Assembly (NCBI RefSeq): GCF_016900895.1
Contig: NZ_JAFEUN010000013.1
Location: forward strand, 1 to 58,284
Reading direction: 5' to 3'
Length of the DNA: 58,284 nt
Source of the DNA: Parashewanella hymeniacidonis
GTDB taxonomy: Bacteria > Pseudomonadota > Gammaproteobacteria > Enterobacterales > Shewanellaceae
The position numbers and the translations under genes are program-made. The notes under the pieces were generated by a model that saw only the letters and a program-made list of their open reading frames with translations, ran no database searches and was not told the DNA's origin. Shown in pieces: positions 44,996 to 54,495 of the stretch; position 1 is the first letter of the stretch; each line of letters opens with the position of its first letter.

Positions 44996-45897
44996 TAGAA
45001 GTACCCCTGACGTTTTTTCATTTCCATCGATCCCGCTTGATCGCTATCAATCAAACGCCCTTGTCGCTCACTTGAACGTGTAAGTAACATTTCAGTGATG
45101 ATCTTATCGAGATCATCCGCATCAGAATGCATTGCAGCTGTTAAGGGATAACACCCAAGGGTTCTAAACCTCACTTGTTCATATCGAACTTCATCGGATT
45201 CATATGGCAAGCGATCGTCATCGACCATGATCATCATGCCATCACGATCAACAACGGGGCGTTTTGCGGCGTAGTACAGTGGAACAATCTCAATGTTTTC
45301 TTGTTTGATGTACTGCCATATATCTAGCTCAGTCCAATTTGATAATGGGAAAACACGAATGCTTTCACCTTTATTAATGGCACTATTAAAGTTATTCCAA
45401 AGCTCTGGGCGCTGATTTTTTGGATCCCAGCGATGATGTTCGTCTCTGAAAGAATAAACTCGCTCTTTAGCACGCGACTTTTCTTCATCTCGGCGTGCGC
45501 CACCAAATGCTGCATCAAAACCATATTGATCCAGCGCTTGTTTAAGCGCTTGAGTTTTCATTACGTCAGTATGTTTTGCGCTGCCATGATCGAATGGATT
45601 AATACCCTGCGCAACGCCATCAGGATTGGTGTGAGTCAATAACTTGAAGCCATGCTTTTCGGCTTGACGATCTCGAAATTCAATCATTTCTTTGAATTTC
45701 CATTTGGTATCAACGTGCAATAATGGAAACGGTATCTTGCCTGGATAAAAGGCTTTACGTGCTAAGTGCAACATCACCGATGAATCTTTACCAATTGAAT
45801 ACAACATCACAGGGTTATTAAACTCTGCAGCAACCTCTCGTAGGATATAAATACTCTCTGCTTCTAATTGCTGCAGGTGAGTCATGGTTTGGGTCAT
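44995..45897 (-). CDS. cysD: Sulfate adenylyltransferase subunit 2 CysD
   Basis: This is the catalytic subunit of ATP sulfurylase, adenylating sulfate with ATP. The 300-residue length matches E. coli (302). The PP-loop [10 protein letters not shown] lies at 34-43, with [15 protein letters not shown] near 156-170 and the C-terminal GYPLTAA-like [17 protein letters not shown] segment, all typical. It overlaps the preceding cobA by 4 bp (45894-45897). Confidence 0.96.
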   Translation of the reverse strand: MTQTMTHLQQLEAESIYILREVAAEFNNPVMLYSIGKDSSVMLHLARKAFYPGKIPFPLLHVDTKWKFKEMIEFRDRQAEKHGFKLLTHTNPDGVAQGINPFDHGSAKHTDVMKTQALKQALDQYGFDAAFGGARRDEEKSRAKERVYSFRDEHHRWDPKNQRPELWNNFNSAINKGESIRVFPLSNWTELDIWQYIKQENIEIVPLYYAAKRPVVDRDGMMIMVDDDRLPYESDEVRYEQVRFRTLGCYPLTAAMHSDADDLDKIITEMLLTRSSERQGRLIDSDQAGSMEMKKRQGYF

Positions 45898-46757
45898 AGT
45901 ATTTGCTCCAATTTATCGCCATTAAATGCCGCTGCCATCTTTTGTGAAGTGTTTTGTATGTTGTGTGGCGACTGACGTTGCTGTTGTGGTAAAAACCAAT
46001 TCAAATCTTGATGTAAACTGGCCACTTCACCAATTATCATCATCGCAGGATCTGCGGTATCGGTTTCTGTAATCAATTCACTGAGTTTTTCTAACGTGCC
46101 AATAACCACCTTTTGTTTTGTGGTCGTAGCGGAATAAACCAGAGCTACGGGAGTTTGGGGCAAACGTCCCCCCTCAATGAGTCCAGCTTCAATGTTTGGC
46201 GCCTGTGATTTACCCATATAAATTGCGAGTGTGTGGTTAGATTGGGCGTATTCTTGCCATTTTACTTTTTCACCGGCCCCAGCTTTGCAATGACCAGTGA
46301 TAAACGTTACGCTTTGTGCAAGTTCACGATGAGTCAGTGGGATCCCGGCATAAGCTGAGGCGCCGGCAGCTGCAGTAACGGCAGGCACGACTTCGAAGTC
46401 AATTTCAGCAGCGACTAAAGTACTGACCTCTTCACCGCCTCGGCCAAAAATGTATGGGTCTCCACCTTTCAGGCGTACCACGTTTTTGTGATGAAACGCT
46501 TTGGTGATCAACAACTGATTGATATCTTCTTGAGCTGCACTGTGTTTGCCAGAACGTTTACCTACCGCAATCACTTCACAATTGCAGTTCACGAGCTGCA
46601 TGATCTCGTCGCTTACCAGTGCATCATAAAGGACTACATCGGCTTGTTTAATGAGTCGCCACGCTTTAAGGGTAAGTAGATCGGGATCGCCAGGGCCGGC
46701 ACCAACAATATAAACTTTGCCTTTTGCGCCGTTATCGGTCAGCGGCACCAGTTCCAT
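45894..46757 (-). CDS. cobA: Uroporphyrinogen-III C-methyltransferase (SUMT) CobA
   Basis: The enzyme methylates uroporphyrinogen III twice to precorrin-2, the precursor of siroheme needed by sulfite reductase CysI. The 287-residue protein has the family motifs [19 protein letters not shown] (18-36) and [17 protein letters not shown] (near 93-109). It is the stand-alone methyltransferase, not fused to the dehydrogenase/chelatase as in CysG, so another gene outside the window must finish siroheme. It is first in the sulfate operon, and a motif shared with the cysJ upstream region lies about 80-100 bp upstream. Confidence 0.93.
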   Translation of the reverse strand: MELVPLTDNGAKGKVYIVGAGPGDPDLLTLKAWRLIKQADVVLYDALVSDEIMQLVNCNCEVIAVGKRSGKHSAAQEDINQLLITKAFHHKNVVRLKGGDPYIFGRGGEEVSTLVAAEIDFEVVPAVTAAAGASAYAGIPLTHRELAQSVTFITGHCKAGAGEKVKWQEYAQSNHTLAIYMGKSQAPNIEAGLIEGGRLPQTPVALVYSATTTKQKVVIGTLEKLSELITETDTADPAMMIIGEVASLHQDLNWFLPQQQRQSPHNIQNTSQKMAAAFNGDKLEQIL

Positions 46758-46836
46758 TTTTCAGATTCCAATAGATTAAACTTTATGGAAATATAGCGGA
46801 GCTTTTATATCTTTTTAAATATATAAAACAGAAAAC

Positions 46837-46855
46837 TTATTACCTTTTGATATAA
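46837..46855 (-). promoter_or_regulatory. Candidate CysB-type site upstream of cobA-cysDN
   Basis: On the minus strand TTATATCAAAAGGTAATAA closely resembles the segment TTATATTCCAAAAAGTAATT upstream of cysJ (58060-58041), with a two-base length difference. The shared motif in front of both sulfate operons suggests the same regulator, probably CysB (inference). An A/T-rich tail follows in both. Confidence 0.45.
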
Positions 46856-46968
46856 GAAGGTTGTTTTTATAACAATTTCTATTACAAAAATAAAAGTAAC
46901 TAAATTGGCAGCTTAATTGTAAAAACGTATAGTAATGCTCAAATTCTAATGTTTACTCATTATTTACT

Positions 46969-47844
46969 ATGAAAAAATGGACTTTGATTGTTAGCACTTT
47001 TTTGGCTTTATCATTATCAGCTCACGCTGAAGATTCGTTGCTGGAGCAACGGGTATCCCAAGAACTTGAAGTATTAGATAACCCGTTTGCATTGAGCTCG
47101 CATAAGGTGAACTATATTCTGCCAGTGACCTACAACAGCTCACCAAACGAAGCTCCGTTTATCAATCGAGATGACTATTATCCTTTTGATAATTTAGAGG
47201 CTAAGTTTCAAGTCAGTCTAAAGTTTCCCGTCTGGTATAACATGTTTGGTGATAACGGCCACTTGTACTTTGCTTACACCAACCAGTCGTATTGGCAAGT
47301 CTACAATCAGGAACATTCTTCTCCTTTCAGAGAAACAAACCATGAACCTGAAGCATTACTGCTGTTTAATAATGATTGGCAAGTTGGCCGCTTTGAAAGT
47401 AAATTTCTCGGTTTAGGTATTGCACACCAGTCTAATGGCCGTAGCGGTACGTTGTCACGCAGCTGGAATCGCATTTACGGCCTTGCGGTGTTTGATCATG
47501 GTCCCTTCGTTTTTTCAGCGAAAGTTTGGTGGCGTTTACCTGAAGATCCTAAAAAAACACCTGAGGATGCTAAAGGGGATGACAATCCAGACATCAACAA
47601 ATACATGGGAAATTTTGAGCTTTATGGCGCCTACGCTATTGATAAACACCGCTTCACATTAAAGCTTAGGAACAACTTACGTAGCGATAACAAAGGTTCT
47701 GCCGAATTCACCTACAGTTACCCTCTTGTTGGTCACATGCGTTTATACGTTCAGTATTTCAATGGCTACGGTGAAAGTTTGATTGACTACAATGTCAATA
47801 CCAATCGCCTTGGTGTGGGTGTATCGATTAACGACATTTTCTAG
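46969..47844 (+). CDS. pldA: Outer-membrane phospholipase A (OMPLA)
   Basis: This 291-residue outer-membrane beta-barrel enzyme hydrolyses misplaced phospholipids in the outer leaflet. A signal peptide (to about residue 20, SAHAED) precedes the barrel. The catalytic motif HQSNGR places His153 and Ser155, with Asn156 and Arg158, matching the OMPLA active site; FNGYGESLIDYN near the end is also conserved. The length equals that of E. coli PldA (289). It diverges from cobA and is followed by a clear bidirectional terminator. Confidence 0.94.
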   Translation: MKKWTLIVSTFLALSLSAHAEDSLLEQRVSQELEVLDNPFALSSHKVNYILPVTYNSSPNEAPFINRDDYYPFDNLEAKFQVSLKFPVWYNMFGDNGHLYFAYTNQSYWQVYNQEHSSPFRETNHEPEALLLFNNDWQVGRFESKFLGLGIAHQSNGRSGTLSRSWNRIYGLAVFDHGPFVFSAKVWWRLPEDPKKTPEDAKGDDNPDINKYMGNFELYGAYAIDKHRFTLKLRNNLRSDNKGSAEFTYSYPLVGHMRLYVQYFNGYGESLIDYNVNTNRLGVGVSINDIF

Positions 47845-47852
47845 TTAACTAT

Positions 47853-47880
47853 AAAAAACGGGCTTATAGCCCGTTTTTAG
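47853..47880. terminator. Bidirectional intrinsic terminator
   Basis: ACGGGC and GCCCGT flank TTATA (stem about 47858-47874), with an A-run on the left and TTTTT on the right. It serves both pldA and the converging gene. Confidence 0.88.
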
Positions 47881-47898
47881 TCTCAAAGATTCAAAAGT

Positions 47899-49611
47899 TT
47901 ACTTTTTGTAAACAATAGACTCTTTAATGACAATTCCATCATCTTGCACGTCAAAGCTAAACTTGAATTGATTATTGCCTTTCATCATATTCAGCTCTTT
48001 TGGCATAGGTTGACCTGACAATTCAGACGCTTTAATCAGGTGCTTCATCAGTTTCCCCTGATCTATTGCCATCGAAATAATGCCATTTTCAGTAACAGCT
48101 TCATTACTTAAATTATCCGCTAACTTTTCACCTTTAACATCGGTATAAAGCACCAAGTGTTGACCTTTTAGTGCTAGCATCGGCTTGATGTTCAATTGCG
48201 GTGGAATTGGAAGTAATGTCGATAAATCAACAGCCTCACCATTTGGCTTTAATTCAACATTCGCCAGCATAGGCACAAACGTTTTAAGCTTGTTAAACAG
48301 TTGCTCTGGCTTGTCTGCTGATACACTCACGAGTGCATCGAGTTGACTGATTGAAGGACCTTGAGTCCCATCAAATTCGAGATCAATTATGGAAGCAGCA
48401 ATGCCTTTTAAGCCTGCAGCCATTCCCGTTGCCATTCCAAGCATCGCAGGGCTTTGCTGGGACAATTTCTGCTGCATTTGTGCTAACGGTTCACACTGGT
48501 AGGCTGGCGTCTGCAAGTCTGACCAAACATCCGTTAATCCACTAACAACATCGCTGGTATTAAGCGCTAATCCCATTGCCATAACGCTGTCTTTGTCATT
48601 CGCAACAAAGTTAGGAATAAAACCGCGCAGCTTTTTAAGGCCGTCTATCATCGTTTTATTGTTCGATTCAGCAATAACCGAAACATCCATTTTTGCATGA
48701 TCTGGCAGAATATCTAATGCCGTTAAACCCGCTACAGTACGTGGCCAGTTATCCGCAATGCCCTGAAGCTCTTGAGCACACTCAGGCGTTTGGAATTCAG
48801 ATAATGGATTCTCGCCCGCTAACGCAAACATTGAAGTTAATTGCTGAGCAAATTCGTTACCGTCTGTTGTGGTAATGCCTTTCACTAACGCTTTTTGATT
48901 GATGTAAAATACACTTCTTGGATCAAAGTCGTATTTATCAATTATCTGCTCTAACTGTCCAGATTTAGCAAGAGAGTGCTTTGGTTTAACGAGACTGAAT
49001 GCCTGCTTTAAAGCGCTATTGTCCTGAGTAAAGCCAGTTAGTGTTATTGTTAGAACACCATCTTTTTCAGTAAAAATCAGATCCATTGGCTTACCGTTTA
49101 CATCTTTATCCATAAGTTGGTAAGCACGATAAATCACGCCATCTAATTCTTTGATTTGATGGTTAAAGCCACTGTCTTTTTCTGCACTATCAAGGTGCTT
49201 CCAAAAAGCATCGGGTGAGGCTAATTCCACTTTAATCACTGGCATCGCACCTATGGTATACATAAATGACTTACCTGAATCTGGTAATCCGTATGACTGT
49301 GTGAAGGTCTCTGGCTTGGTAACTGCCTGCTGAAACTGCTTTAGGAGAGACAGTAAAAATTTAGTATGAGTGGACTCTTTTTCACCGAGATTATCGAAAG
49401 CGGATGTATCCATTGGCATCATGCTGGCAGCAGTATGATTAATGTAATCTTTTAAAGGGAAGTCTTCTAAACTGCCTGAAAACATTAAGGTATCAGCCGG
49501 AATGTATTCTAAATAGACAGAATCTGAGGCCGTCGATGATGAGTTTTGAGTGTACCAATACCCTGCCGCACCTGCCGCAACAACAGCAAGGGCGATAGCC
49601 GCTTTTTTCAT
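47899..49611 (-). CDS. Exported protein of unknown function (DUF3352-like)
   Basis: The protein has 570 residues from ATG 49611 (GGAGC five bases upstream; an ATG four codons earlier is less likely). It begins with a signal peptide or membrane anchor (KKAAIALAVVAAGAAGYWY), followed by SVYLEYIPADTLMFSGSLEDFP, the pattern of DUF3352-type envelope proteins that describe themselves by a YxPADT start. The rest is a two-fold alpha/beta repeat with few Cys. The role is unknown. It lies alone between pldA and ampG. Confidence 0.7.
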   Translation of the reverse strand: MKKAAIALAVVAAGAAGYWYTQNSSSTASDSVYLEYIPADTLMFSGSLEDFPLKDYINHTAASMMPMDTSAFDNLGEKESTHTKFLLSLLKQFQQAVTKPETFTQSYGLPDSGKSFMYTIGAMPVIKVELASPDAFWKHLDSAEKDSGFNHQIKELDGVIYRAYQLMDKDVNGKPMDLIFTEKDGVLTITLTGFTQDNSALKQAFSLVKPKHSLAKSGQLEQIIDKYDFDPRSVFYINQKALVKGITTTDGNEFAQQLTSMFALAGENPLSEFQTPECAQELQGIADNWPRTVAGLTALDILPDHAKMDVSVIAESNNKTMIDGLKKLRGFIPNFVANDKDSVMAMGLALNTSDVVSGLTDVWSDLQTPAYQCEPLAQMQQKLSQQSPAMLGMATGMAAGLKGIAASIIDLEFDGTQGPSISQLDALVSVSADKPEQLFNKLKTFVPMLANVELKPNGEAVDLSTLLPIPPQLNIKPMLALKGQHLVLYTDVKGEKLADNLSNEAVTENGIISMAIDQGKLMKHLIKASELSGQPMPKELNMMKGNNQFKFSFDVQDDGIVIKESIVYKK

Positions 49612-49858
49612 TATAAGCTCCATTTATTTATGCGGAAAATCACGGCTATAGTGAGTGAAACATTCTGTTAACGCAAGGCTTATAGCTAAATCAATATAAA
49701 ATGACGCACTCAGCTAGAATTAAAAGAAATTTAGGCAAGGTAAATTGGGGAATACATAGTCACTCTACCTTGAGACAATTTAACGTAGCATAAATTTCTT
49801 TGAAACCAGCCTGTAAGGAGCTTCTGTGAAAGCTCTGAGAATGCCATTTCATATTAAT

Positions 49859-51220
49859 TTAGCTATCTTGAGCTTTTTGCACTTTAGATGCGAAATAAAT
49901 CAAAAACAAAACCGGTATTCCAATCACACTAGAAGCAATGAAGAAGTTTACATACCCAAAACTGTCAACATATGTACCAGAAAAGCCAGCAATAAATTTA
50001 GGGAATAACTGCATTACAGAGGACAATAACGCATATTGAGTTGCACTGTATCCAGAGCTGGTCAAACTCGAAAGGTATGCAATAAACGCTGATATCGCAA
50101 TCCCCTGACTGAAGTTATCAACAGAAATAATGGCCGTTAATAATGGTACGTTATGACCCACTACCGCTTGTACGGCGAATAACGCATTGGTAAAGATCAC
50201 CAGTAAAGCTCCAAGAAACAGGATTTTCATAATGCCGTAACGTGCCGTAAGTAAACCACCAGCAGCAGCACCAACTAAGGTCATAATAATGCCAAAAACC
50301 TTGCTGATTGCGGCAATTTCTTCCTTGGAGAACCCCATGTCTACATAGAAGACATTCGCCATGATTCCCATCACAATATCAGAAATACGATAACAGGAAA
50401 TGAGGACTAAAATTAGAATGGCATGCTTACCATAGCGTTTGAAGAACGCCACAAACGGGGTAACACACGCCTGATGAAACCAAGCCATGAAGTCCGCCAT
50501 TGTTTTTGGAAACTGTTGGCGGTACTTTTGCTGCAATTGAATTTGATTTTCAGTGATTTCCGTCTCATTGACTTGCGGTTCTTTACTCAACAATGTCGCA
50601 ATGACACCCACAATCATTAACCCAGCCATGATTTGATAAGATACCTGCCATGCGTGAAGGTTATAGGCATCGTTACCTGGTTCTATCCAAGCTGCGATCG
50701 TTAACGCCCCTGCCGTGGCAATGATCATTGCGCTCCGATATCCAACTAAATAAGCCGCCGAAAGTGCGGCTTGCATTTTTTCAGGTGCTGATTCAATCCG
50801 GAAAGCATCAATCACAATGTCTTGAGTGGTTGAAGCAAAAGCGACAATAAAGGCACAAATGGCTAAGTGCTTGATGTTTTCAACTGGATCACTAAACGAC
50901 ATGCCTAATATGGCAAAAAACAATGCAAATTGTGCGATAAGAATCCAACTTCGCCGCTGACCAAATCGTTTACCAATGATCGGAATGCGCAACCTGTCGA
51001 CCAGTGGAGACCACATCCACTTAAAGCCATAGACCAATGCGATCCAGCTAAAATAACCAATTGCGGTTCGATCTACACCCGCTTCACGTAGCCAGAATGA
51101 TAATGTCGAGAACACCAACATCAGGGGTAAGCCAGAAGAAAAGCCAAGAAATAAAATACTCACCACGCGCTTTTGAGCATAAACAGAAAACATGTCAGAC
51201 AGACGAGACAAAAGTGCCAT
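49859..51220 (-). CDS. ampG: AmpG-family muropeptide transporter
   Basis: This 453-residue MFS permease has about twelve to fourteen helices. AmpG imports anhydro-muropeptides from cell-wall turnover for recycling. Typical segments are ILFLGFSSGLPLMLVFSTLSFWLREAGV (in two parts, near 22-50), YGFKWMWSPLVDRL (near 65-78) and TQDIVIDAFRIE (near 137-148). ATG 51220 is chosen over TTG 51232. In E. coli ampG is followed by yajG; here yajG is three genes upstream on the same strand, with ppiA between, and a terminator at 51375-51400 separates them. Confidence 0.92.
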   Translation of the reverse strand: MALLSRLSDMFSVYAQKRVVSILFLGFSSGLPLMLVFSTLSFWLREAGVDRTAIGYFSWIALVYGFKWMWSPLVDRLRIPIIGKRFGQRRSWILIAQFALFFAILGMSFSDPVENIKHLAICAFIVAFASTTQDIVIDAFRIESAPEKMQAALSAAYLVGYRSAMIIATAGALTIAAWIEPGNDAYNLHAWQVSYQIMAGLMIVGVIATLLSKEPQVNETEITENQIQLQQKYRQQFPKTMADFMAWFHQACVTPFVAFFKRYGKHAILILVLISCYRISDIVMGIMANVFYVDMGFSKEEIAAISKVFGIIMTLVGAAAGGLLTARYGIMKILFLGALLVIFTNALFAVQAVVGHNVPLLTAIISVDNFSQGIAISAFIAYLSSLTSSGYSATQYALLSSVMQLFPKFIAGFSGTYVDSFGYVNFFIASSVIGIPVLFLIYFASKVQKAQDS

Positions 51221-51372
51221 TAAAAAAACCAATAAAAAAATAACTGTTTCAAGCTTACGAGGGGAGTATGGCTAAATCAACAGCTTTAGAAATTGTCTCA
51301 TAATAACCTCGCCGTTTTGCTGTCATTTATTTTTGAACTGATACAAGTCGGGGAAAGCGAATACAGATAAAA

Positions 51373-51405
51373 AAAAGCCCACACTGATGAGTGCGGGCTT
51401 TCTGT
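51373..51405 (-). terminator. Intrinsic terminator downstream of the 51409 gene
   Basis: AAGCCCACAC (51375-51384) pairs with GTGCGGGCTT (51391-51400), with one mismatch. The minus strand continues into a T-run (from the A-run at 51369-51376). It ends the yajG-ppiA-51409 run. Confidence 0.75.
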
Positions 51406-51408
51406 TTT

Positions 51409-51762
51409 CTATCCTACTCGATGAAGCTCTGCTGTTTCTGGACTAACCCCAATTACGCCTTTGGGAACTGCGCCATTTCCACTCAAAAATTCACAACATT
51501 CTTTGATTTGTTTTCGCAAAACTTTGTTACCCCGGATTGCCCAGGCTGGCCACTTTTCAAAACTGTAAAGTAGATGCCAAAAAACGGTCTCGATGTCTGA
51601 TTCCGATTGTGTTTCACCCTGAAAGTTAAACTGCTGCCACTCTTCCAATGTGTCCCATAAATACATTTTTACTTCATTGTAATCAATCTGCTGACAAAGA
51701 AATGCCTTGCCGTAGTGAGCAAGCTGGGGCGCTTTTTCATCGATGAAATTTTGCTTTTTCAT
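51409..51762 (-). CDS. Conserved hypothetical protein near ppiA
   Basis: This is a soluble 117-residue protein starting MKKQNFIDEKAPQLAHYGKA at ATG 51762 (AGGCGA upstream). It is rich in aromatic residues (TLEEWQQFNFQ, TVFWHLLYSFEKWPAWAIRG), with a single Cys pair (ECCEFLSGNG) and a C-terminal GVIGVSPETAELHRVG. I recall similar proteins beside ppiA/ampG in Shewanella relatives but know no function. It lies about 100 bp after ppiA on the same strand, just before a terminator. Confidence 0.7.
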   Translation of the reverse strand: MKKQNFIDEKAPQLAHYGKAFLCQQIDYNEVKMYLWDTLEEWQQFNFQGETQSESDIETVFWHLLYSFEKWPAWAIRGNKVLRKQIKECCEFLSGNGAVPKGVIGVSPETAELHRVG

Positions 51763-51862
51763 CGTTCGCCTCAATATTATGTTTTTGTAGCTTATCCAGT
51801 ATAAACACTAGATCGCGATCGCGATTGTTTTTTTAATAAAAAACTGTTTATTTTGATCGGAA

Positions 51863-52450
51863 TTATTCCATTCTTGGTAATAACGTCGCTTTTTTCAAAA
51901 TAATGGCCTCAACAGGAACATCAGGCCAGTCGAGTGTTTTATTGAATTCTGTTTTTACTAGAGCCATTTTCTGTAAGATCTCTAGCCCTTCTGTCACTTC
52001 ACCAAACACCGCATAACCCCAACGTCTAGGGGATGGATCTAAACGTTCATTATCGGCAACATTAAAATAAAACTGTCTGGTTGCAGTATGTGGCGAGTTC
52101 TCTCGAGCCATCGCAATTGTACCTAAACTGTTAGATAAACCGTTGCCAGACTCATTAACGATCGGATCCATTTCTTTCTTTTCTTTTAGATCAGGATCGA
52201 GTCCACCACCTTGGACTACAAATTCAGGAATGATTCGATGAAAAGTCGTATTGTCGTACTCACCTTTAACTACATAAGTTAAAAAGTTATCGACCGTGAT
52301 GGGTGCACGTGTTCGATCTAATTCAACCACAATCTTTCCCATTGAAGTATCAAGTTCAACTTTTGGATACAAGGTGTTTTTTTGGATATCTAACGCAAGC
52401 GCAAATTGACTGACGCTCAAAAGAATGCCGACGAGCAAAGCACGTAACAT
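51863..52450 (-). CDS. ppiA: Periplasmic peptidyl-prolyl cis-trans isomerase, cyclophilin type (PpiA)
   Basis: This 195-residue protein has a signal peptide (LLVGILLSVSQFALA, to about 19) and a compact bacterial cyclophilin domain: TFHRIIPEFVVQGGGLDPD (near 73-91), GTIAMARENSPHTATRQFYFN (in two parts, near 110-130) and YAVFGEVTEGLEILQKM. It speeds prolyl isomerisation during periplasmic folding. Catalytic Arg in FHRIIP is present. It follows yajG by 21 bp, so co-transcription is likely. Confidence 0.93.
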   Translation of the reverse strand: MLRALLVGILLSVSQFALALDIQKNTLYPKVELDTSMGKIVVELDRTRAPITVDNFLTYVVKGEYDNTTFHRIIPEFVVQGGGLDPDLKEKKEMDPIVNESGNGLSNSLGTIAMARENSPHTATRQFYFNVADNERLDPSPRRWGYAVFGEVTEGLEILQKMALVKTEFNKTLDWPDVPVEAIILKKATLLPRME

Positions 52451-52471
52451 AGTGTTGTCCTTAATCTATCT

Positions 52472-53038
52472 CTATTTTTGGCTGATGAAGCTTTGTAATT
52501 GCTTGTCGTTAATAATGTCAGTAGTCAACTTATCGATCAAGTTATTCAGTTCTTGCTCAATCGCTGAATTATCTAATTTGAAGGCACCATTCATCGTGCC
52601 TGAAACCCTGTAATCTTTGCTGAATGTTTGATTACTGCTATTCCCTTTAACCTTAAGTACTATAGAGGTCGTCGCATCATAATCGAAACTCGATTGTTTC
52701 ACTTTAACTAAAAGTTTCTCAAGATTAAACGTAAGCTGAGTGCCTGCTTGTAGGTTGACACTTACATTGGCTTTGTTAAAGCCGGCAACCAAGGTTTTTT
52801 GCAATTGTTGTCTTGGAGGGGTTGCAGGAAAAAGCAACTTTCTTTCTGCACCTGAAGCGCCATTAATTTCAACAAGGTAATTGGCTTTTCTTTGATCGAC
52901 AACCTGAATATTGATGGGTAATTTGGCAATAATCTGATGGTTTGTAACGGGTACTTTAGGTGAAAGTACAATCGGTTTCGGGGCTGAACTACATGCTGAT
53001 AATGATAATACTGAAAGAATGATCAACCAATTTTTCAT
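52472..53038 (-). CDS. yajG: YajG family lipoprotein
   Basis: This 188-residue lipoprotein has lipobox SLSAC (Cys 16) followed by SSAPKPIVLSPKVP, and a single domain that includes IQVVDQRKANYLVEI and the C-terminal LNNLIDKLTTDIINDKQLQSFI. The pattern and length match E. coli YajG (192), which lies next to ampG there too. It is an outer-membrane-type lipoprotein of unknown function. It begins a probable unit yajG-ppiA-51409. Confidence 0.88.
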   Translation of the reverse strand: MKNWLIILSVLSLSACSSAPKPIVLSPKVPVTNHQIIAKLPINIQVVDQRKANYLVEINGASGAERKLLFPATPPRQQLQKTLVAGFNKANVSVNLQAGTQLTFNLEKLLVKVKQSSFDYDATTSIVLKVKGNSSNQTFSKDYRVSGTMNGAFKLDNSAIEQELNNLIDKLTTDIINDKQLQSFISQK

Positions 53039-53064
53039 TGCAACCCTCGATATTACAAGTGTGA

Positions 53065-53241
53065 TTATTTATTCAACACCTTTGAAATATAGTCATTAGC
53101 GTTGGAAAGACTACCAAAAGATTTGATTAAATTGTTACGTCCTTTTTCATTAATCTCAGGAACGTTAGATTCCACCATCATCCATACCCATGTTTTGATC
53201 AGCGCCATTGGCGGGTATTTGGGTTGTTTTTTATCTAACAT
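53065..53241 (-). CDS. Small conserved-looking protein upstream of yajG
   Basis: The 58-residue product starts at ATG 53241 with GGAAG upstream (MLDKKQPKYPPMALIKTWVW). It is amphipathic and basic, with an aromatic patch WVWMMVE and a helical C-terminus SLSNANDYISKVLNK, and has no signal peptide. The stop is 26 bp before yajG, so it may be the first gene of that unit. The family is not recognised. A 9-bp inverted repeat (TCCATAGTA 53249-53257, TACTATGGA 53277-53285) lies in its leader. Confidence 0.6.
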   Translation of the reverse strand: MLDKKQPKYPPMALIKTWVWMMVESNVPEINEKGRNNLIKSFGSLSNANDYISKVLNK

Positions 53242-53408
53242 CGAAGCTTCCATAGTATTTTGTTGTAGTAGATTTGTACTATGGAAACTGAGAGTATCAA
53301 AATTAATCTGCGATTGGAAAGTAAATGCACTAATTCAAATTGAATTAATTGCTTGCCCCCTTAAATAACGAGTTACGTCTTCATTGTTTCTTTTTTGTTT
53401 TATCATCG

Positions 53409-53615
53409 TTAACGATTTACTTGCCACTTTGGAATGCACTCATTCCATACTTTACAGCCAGCAGGCCAATCGTACATCTGACTTGTCGGCTGTAACTTAA
53501 GTAGCTGTATCGATTTAAATTGCTGAGTTCTAAGAACACTATGACTGCTTTCAATGGCCGAAACGCTTGAAATAGAACATAAACCAACTAGAAGTAGCAA
53601 AGCTGCTGTTTTCAT
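53409..53615 (-). CDS. Small secreted protein with two cysteines
   Basis: This 68-residue protein starts at ATG 53615 with AGGAGAAGG upstream. A clear signal peptide (MKTAALLLLVGLCSISSVSA) would release a mature peptide of 48 residues with a pair of Cys in DWPAGCKVWNECIPKW, likely disulfide-bonded. The family is not recognised. It stands alone between cysH and the yajG unit. The strong ribosome site and signal peptide support it as a real gene despite its size. Confidence 0.65.
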   Translation of the reverse strand: MKTAALLLLVGLCSISSVSAIESSHSVLRTQQFKSIQLLKLQPTSQMYDWPAGCKVWNECIPKWQVNR

Positions 53616-53757
53616 CACCTTCTCCTGCACATTTATTGAGATTCATGAAGCTCGACGAAACATCCTGTCCACTTTTCCATAAAATAAACTATGCTCCACT
53701 ACTTTTGCTACTGCCTGGTTAGATTTATTGGGGATAAACTATGAGAGTAAAGCATCC

Positions 53758-54495
53758 TCAAATTTCATAATGCAAACCACACTCTCGTTTAATACCGTTA
53801 AACCGAGTCTCCTCTTCCAGCATTCCTAATTCTAAAGGCTTACTTGAATGCGTATCGCCAACAGATACATAATTTTCGTACCAAAGCGGATGATAAGGCA
53901 GCTCATTATCCACCAGATACTGATGGATGTCTTTATTGCTCCAGTCTATGATCGGAAGCACTTTGAATCGATCACCATGAATGGCTAACACGTCCAATTG
54001 ATTCCGACTTTTTGCTTGCTGCCTTCTCAAACCCGCAAACCAAGTCCCTGCGTTTAATTCTTTTAAAGCACGCTGCATTGGCTCAACTTTATTGATGCGA
54101 TTATAACGCTCAAGCGCATCCAAACCTTGTTCCCACAATTTGCCATAGCGGGCTTCTTGCCAAGCTGAGGAAGTTTGTGAGCGATACACTTTCAAATTCA
54201 GTGATAACTTCTCAGTAAGTTCATCAATAAACTGATAAGTTTCCGGAAATAAATACCCAGTATCAGTGAGCACAACTGGAATATCTGGGCGAGCCTGACG
54301 TAATAGATGAAGCATAACCGCCGATTGAATCCCAAAACTTGAAGATACGATCGCTTGCTCAGGCAAATGATCTAATGCCCAAGCGGTACGATCTTCAGCG
54401 GACATAACAGCAAGCTTGTCATTTAATTCGACCAGCCCCTGCTGTTGTTCTCTTTTTGAAGCGTTAAGTAATCCTTGAATCTGAGCCTTATCCAT
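53758..54495 (-). CDS. cysH: Phosphoadenylylsulfate (PAPS) reductase CysH
   Basis: CysH reduces PAPS to sulfite with thioredoxin. The 245-residue protein starts at ATG 54495 ([14 protein letters not shown]), overlapping the end of cysI by 8 bp. It has the PP-loop [15 protein letters not shown] (near 51-65), [11 protein letters not shown], and the catalytic C-terminal KRECGLH. It lacks the extra Cys pairs that bind an iron-sulfur cluster in APS reductases, consistent with PAPS use and with the presence of cysC. It is the last gene of cysJIH. Confidence 0.95.
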   Translation of the reverse strand: MDKAQIQGLLNASKREQQQGLVELNDKLAVMSAEDRTAWALDHLPEQAIVSSSFGIQSAVMLHLLRQARPDIPVVLTDTGYLFPETYQFIDELTEKLSLNLKVYRSQTSSAWQEARYGKLWEQGLDALERYNRINKVEPMQRALKELNAGTWFAGLRRQQAKSRNQLDVLAIHGDRFKVLPIIDWSNKDIHQYLVDNELPYHPLWYENYVSVGDTHSSKPLELGMLEEETRFNGIKRECGLHYEI

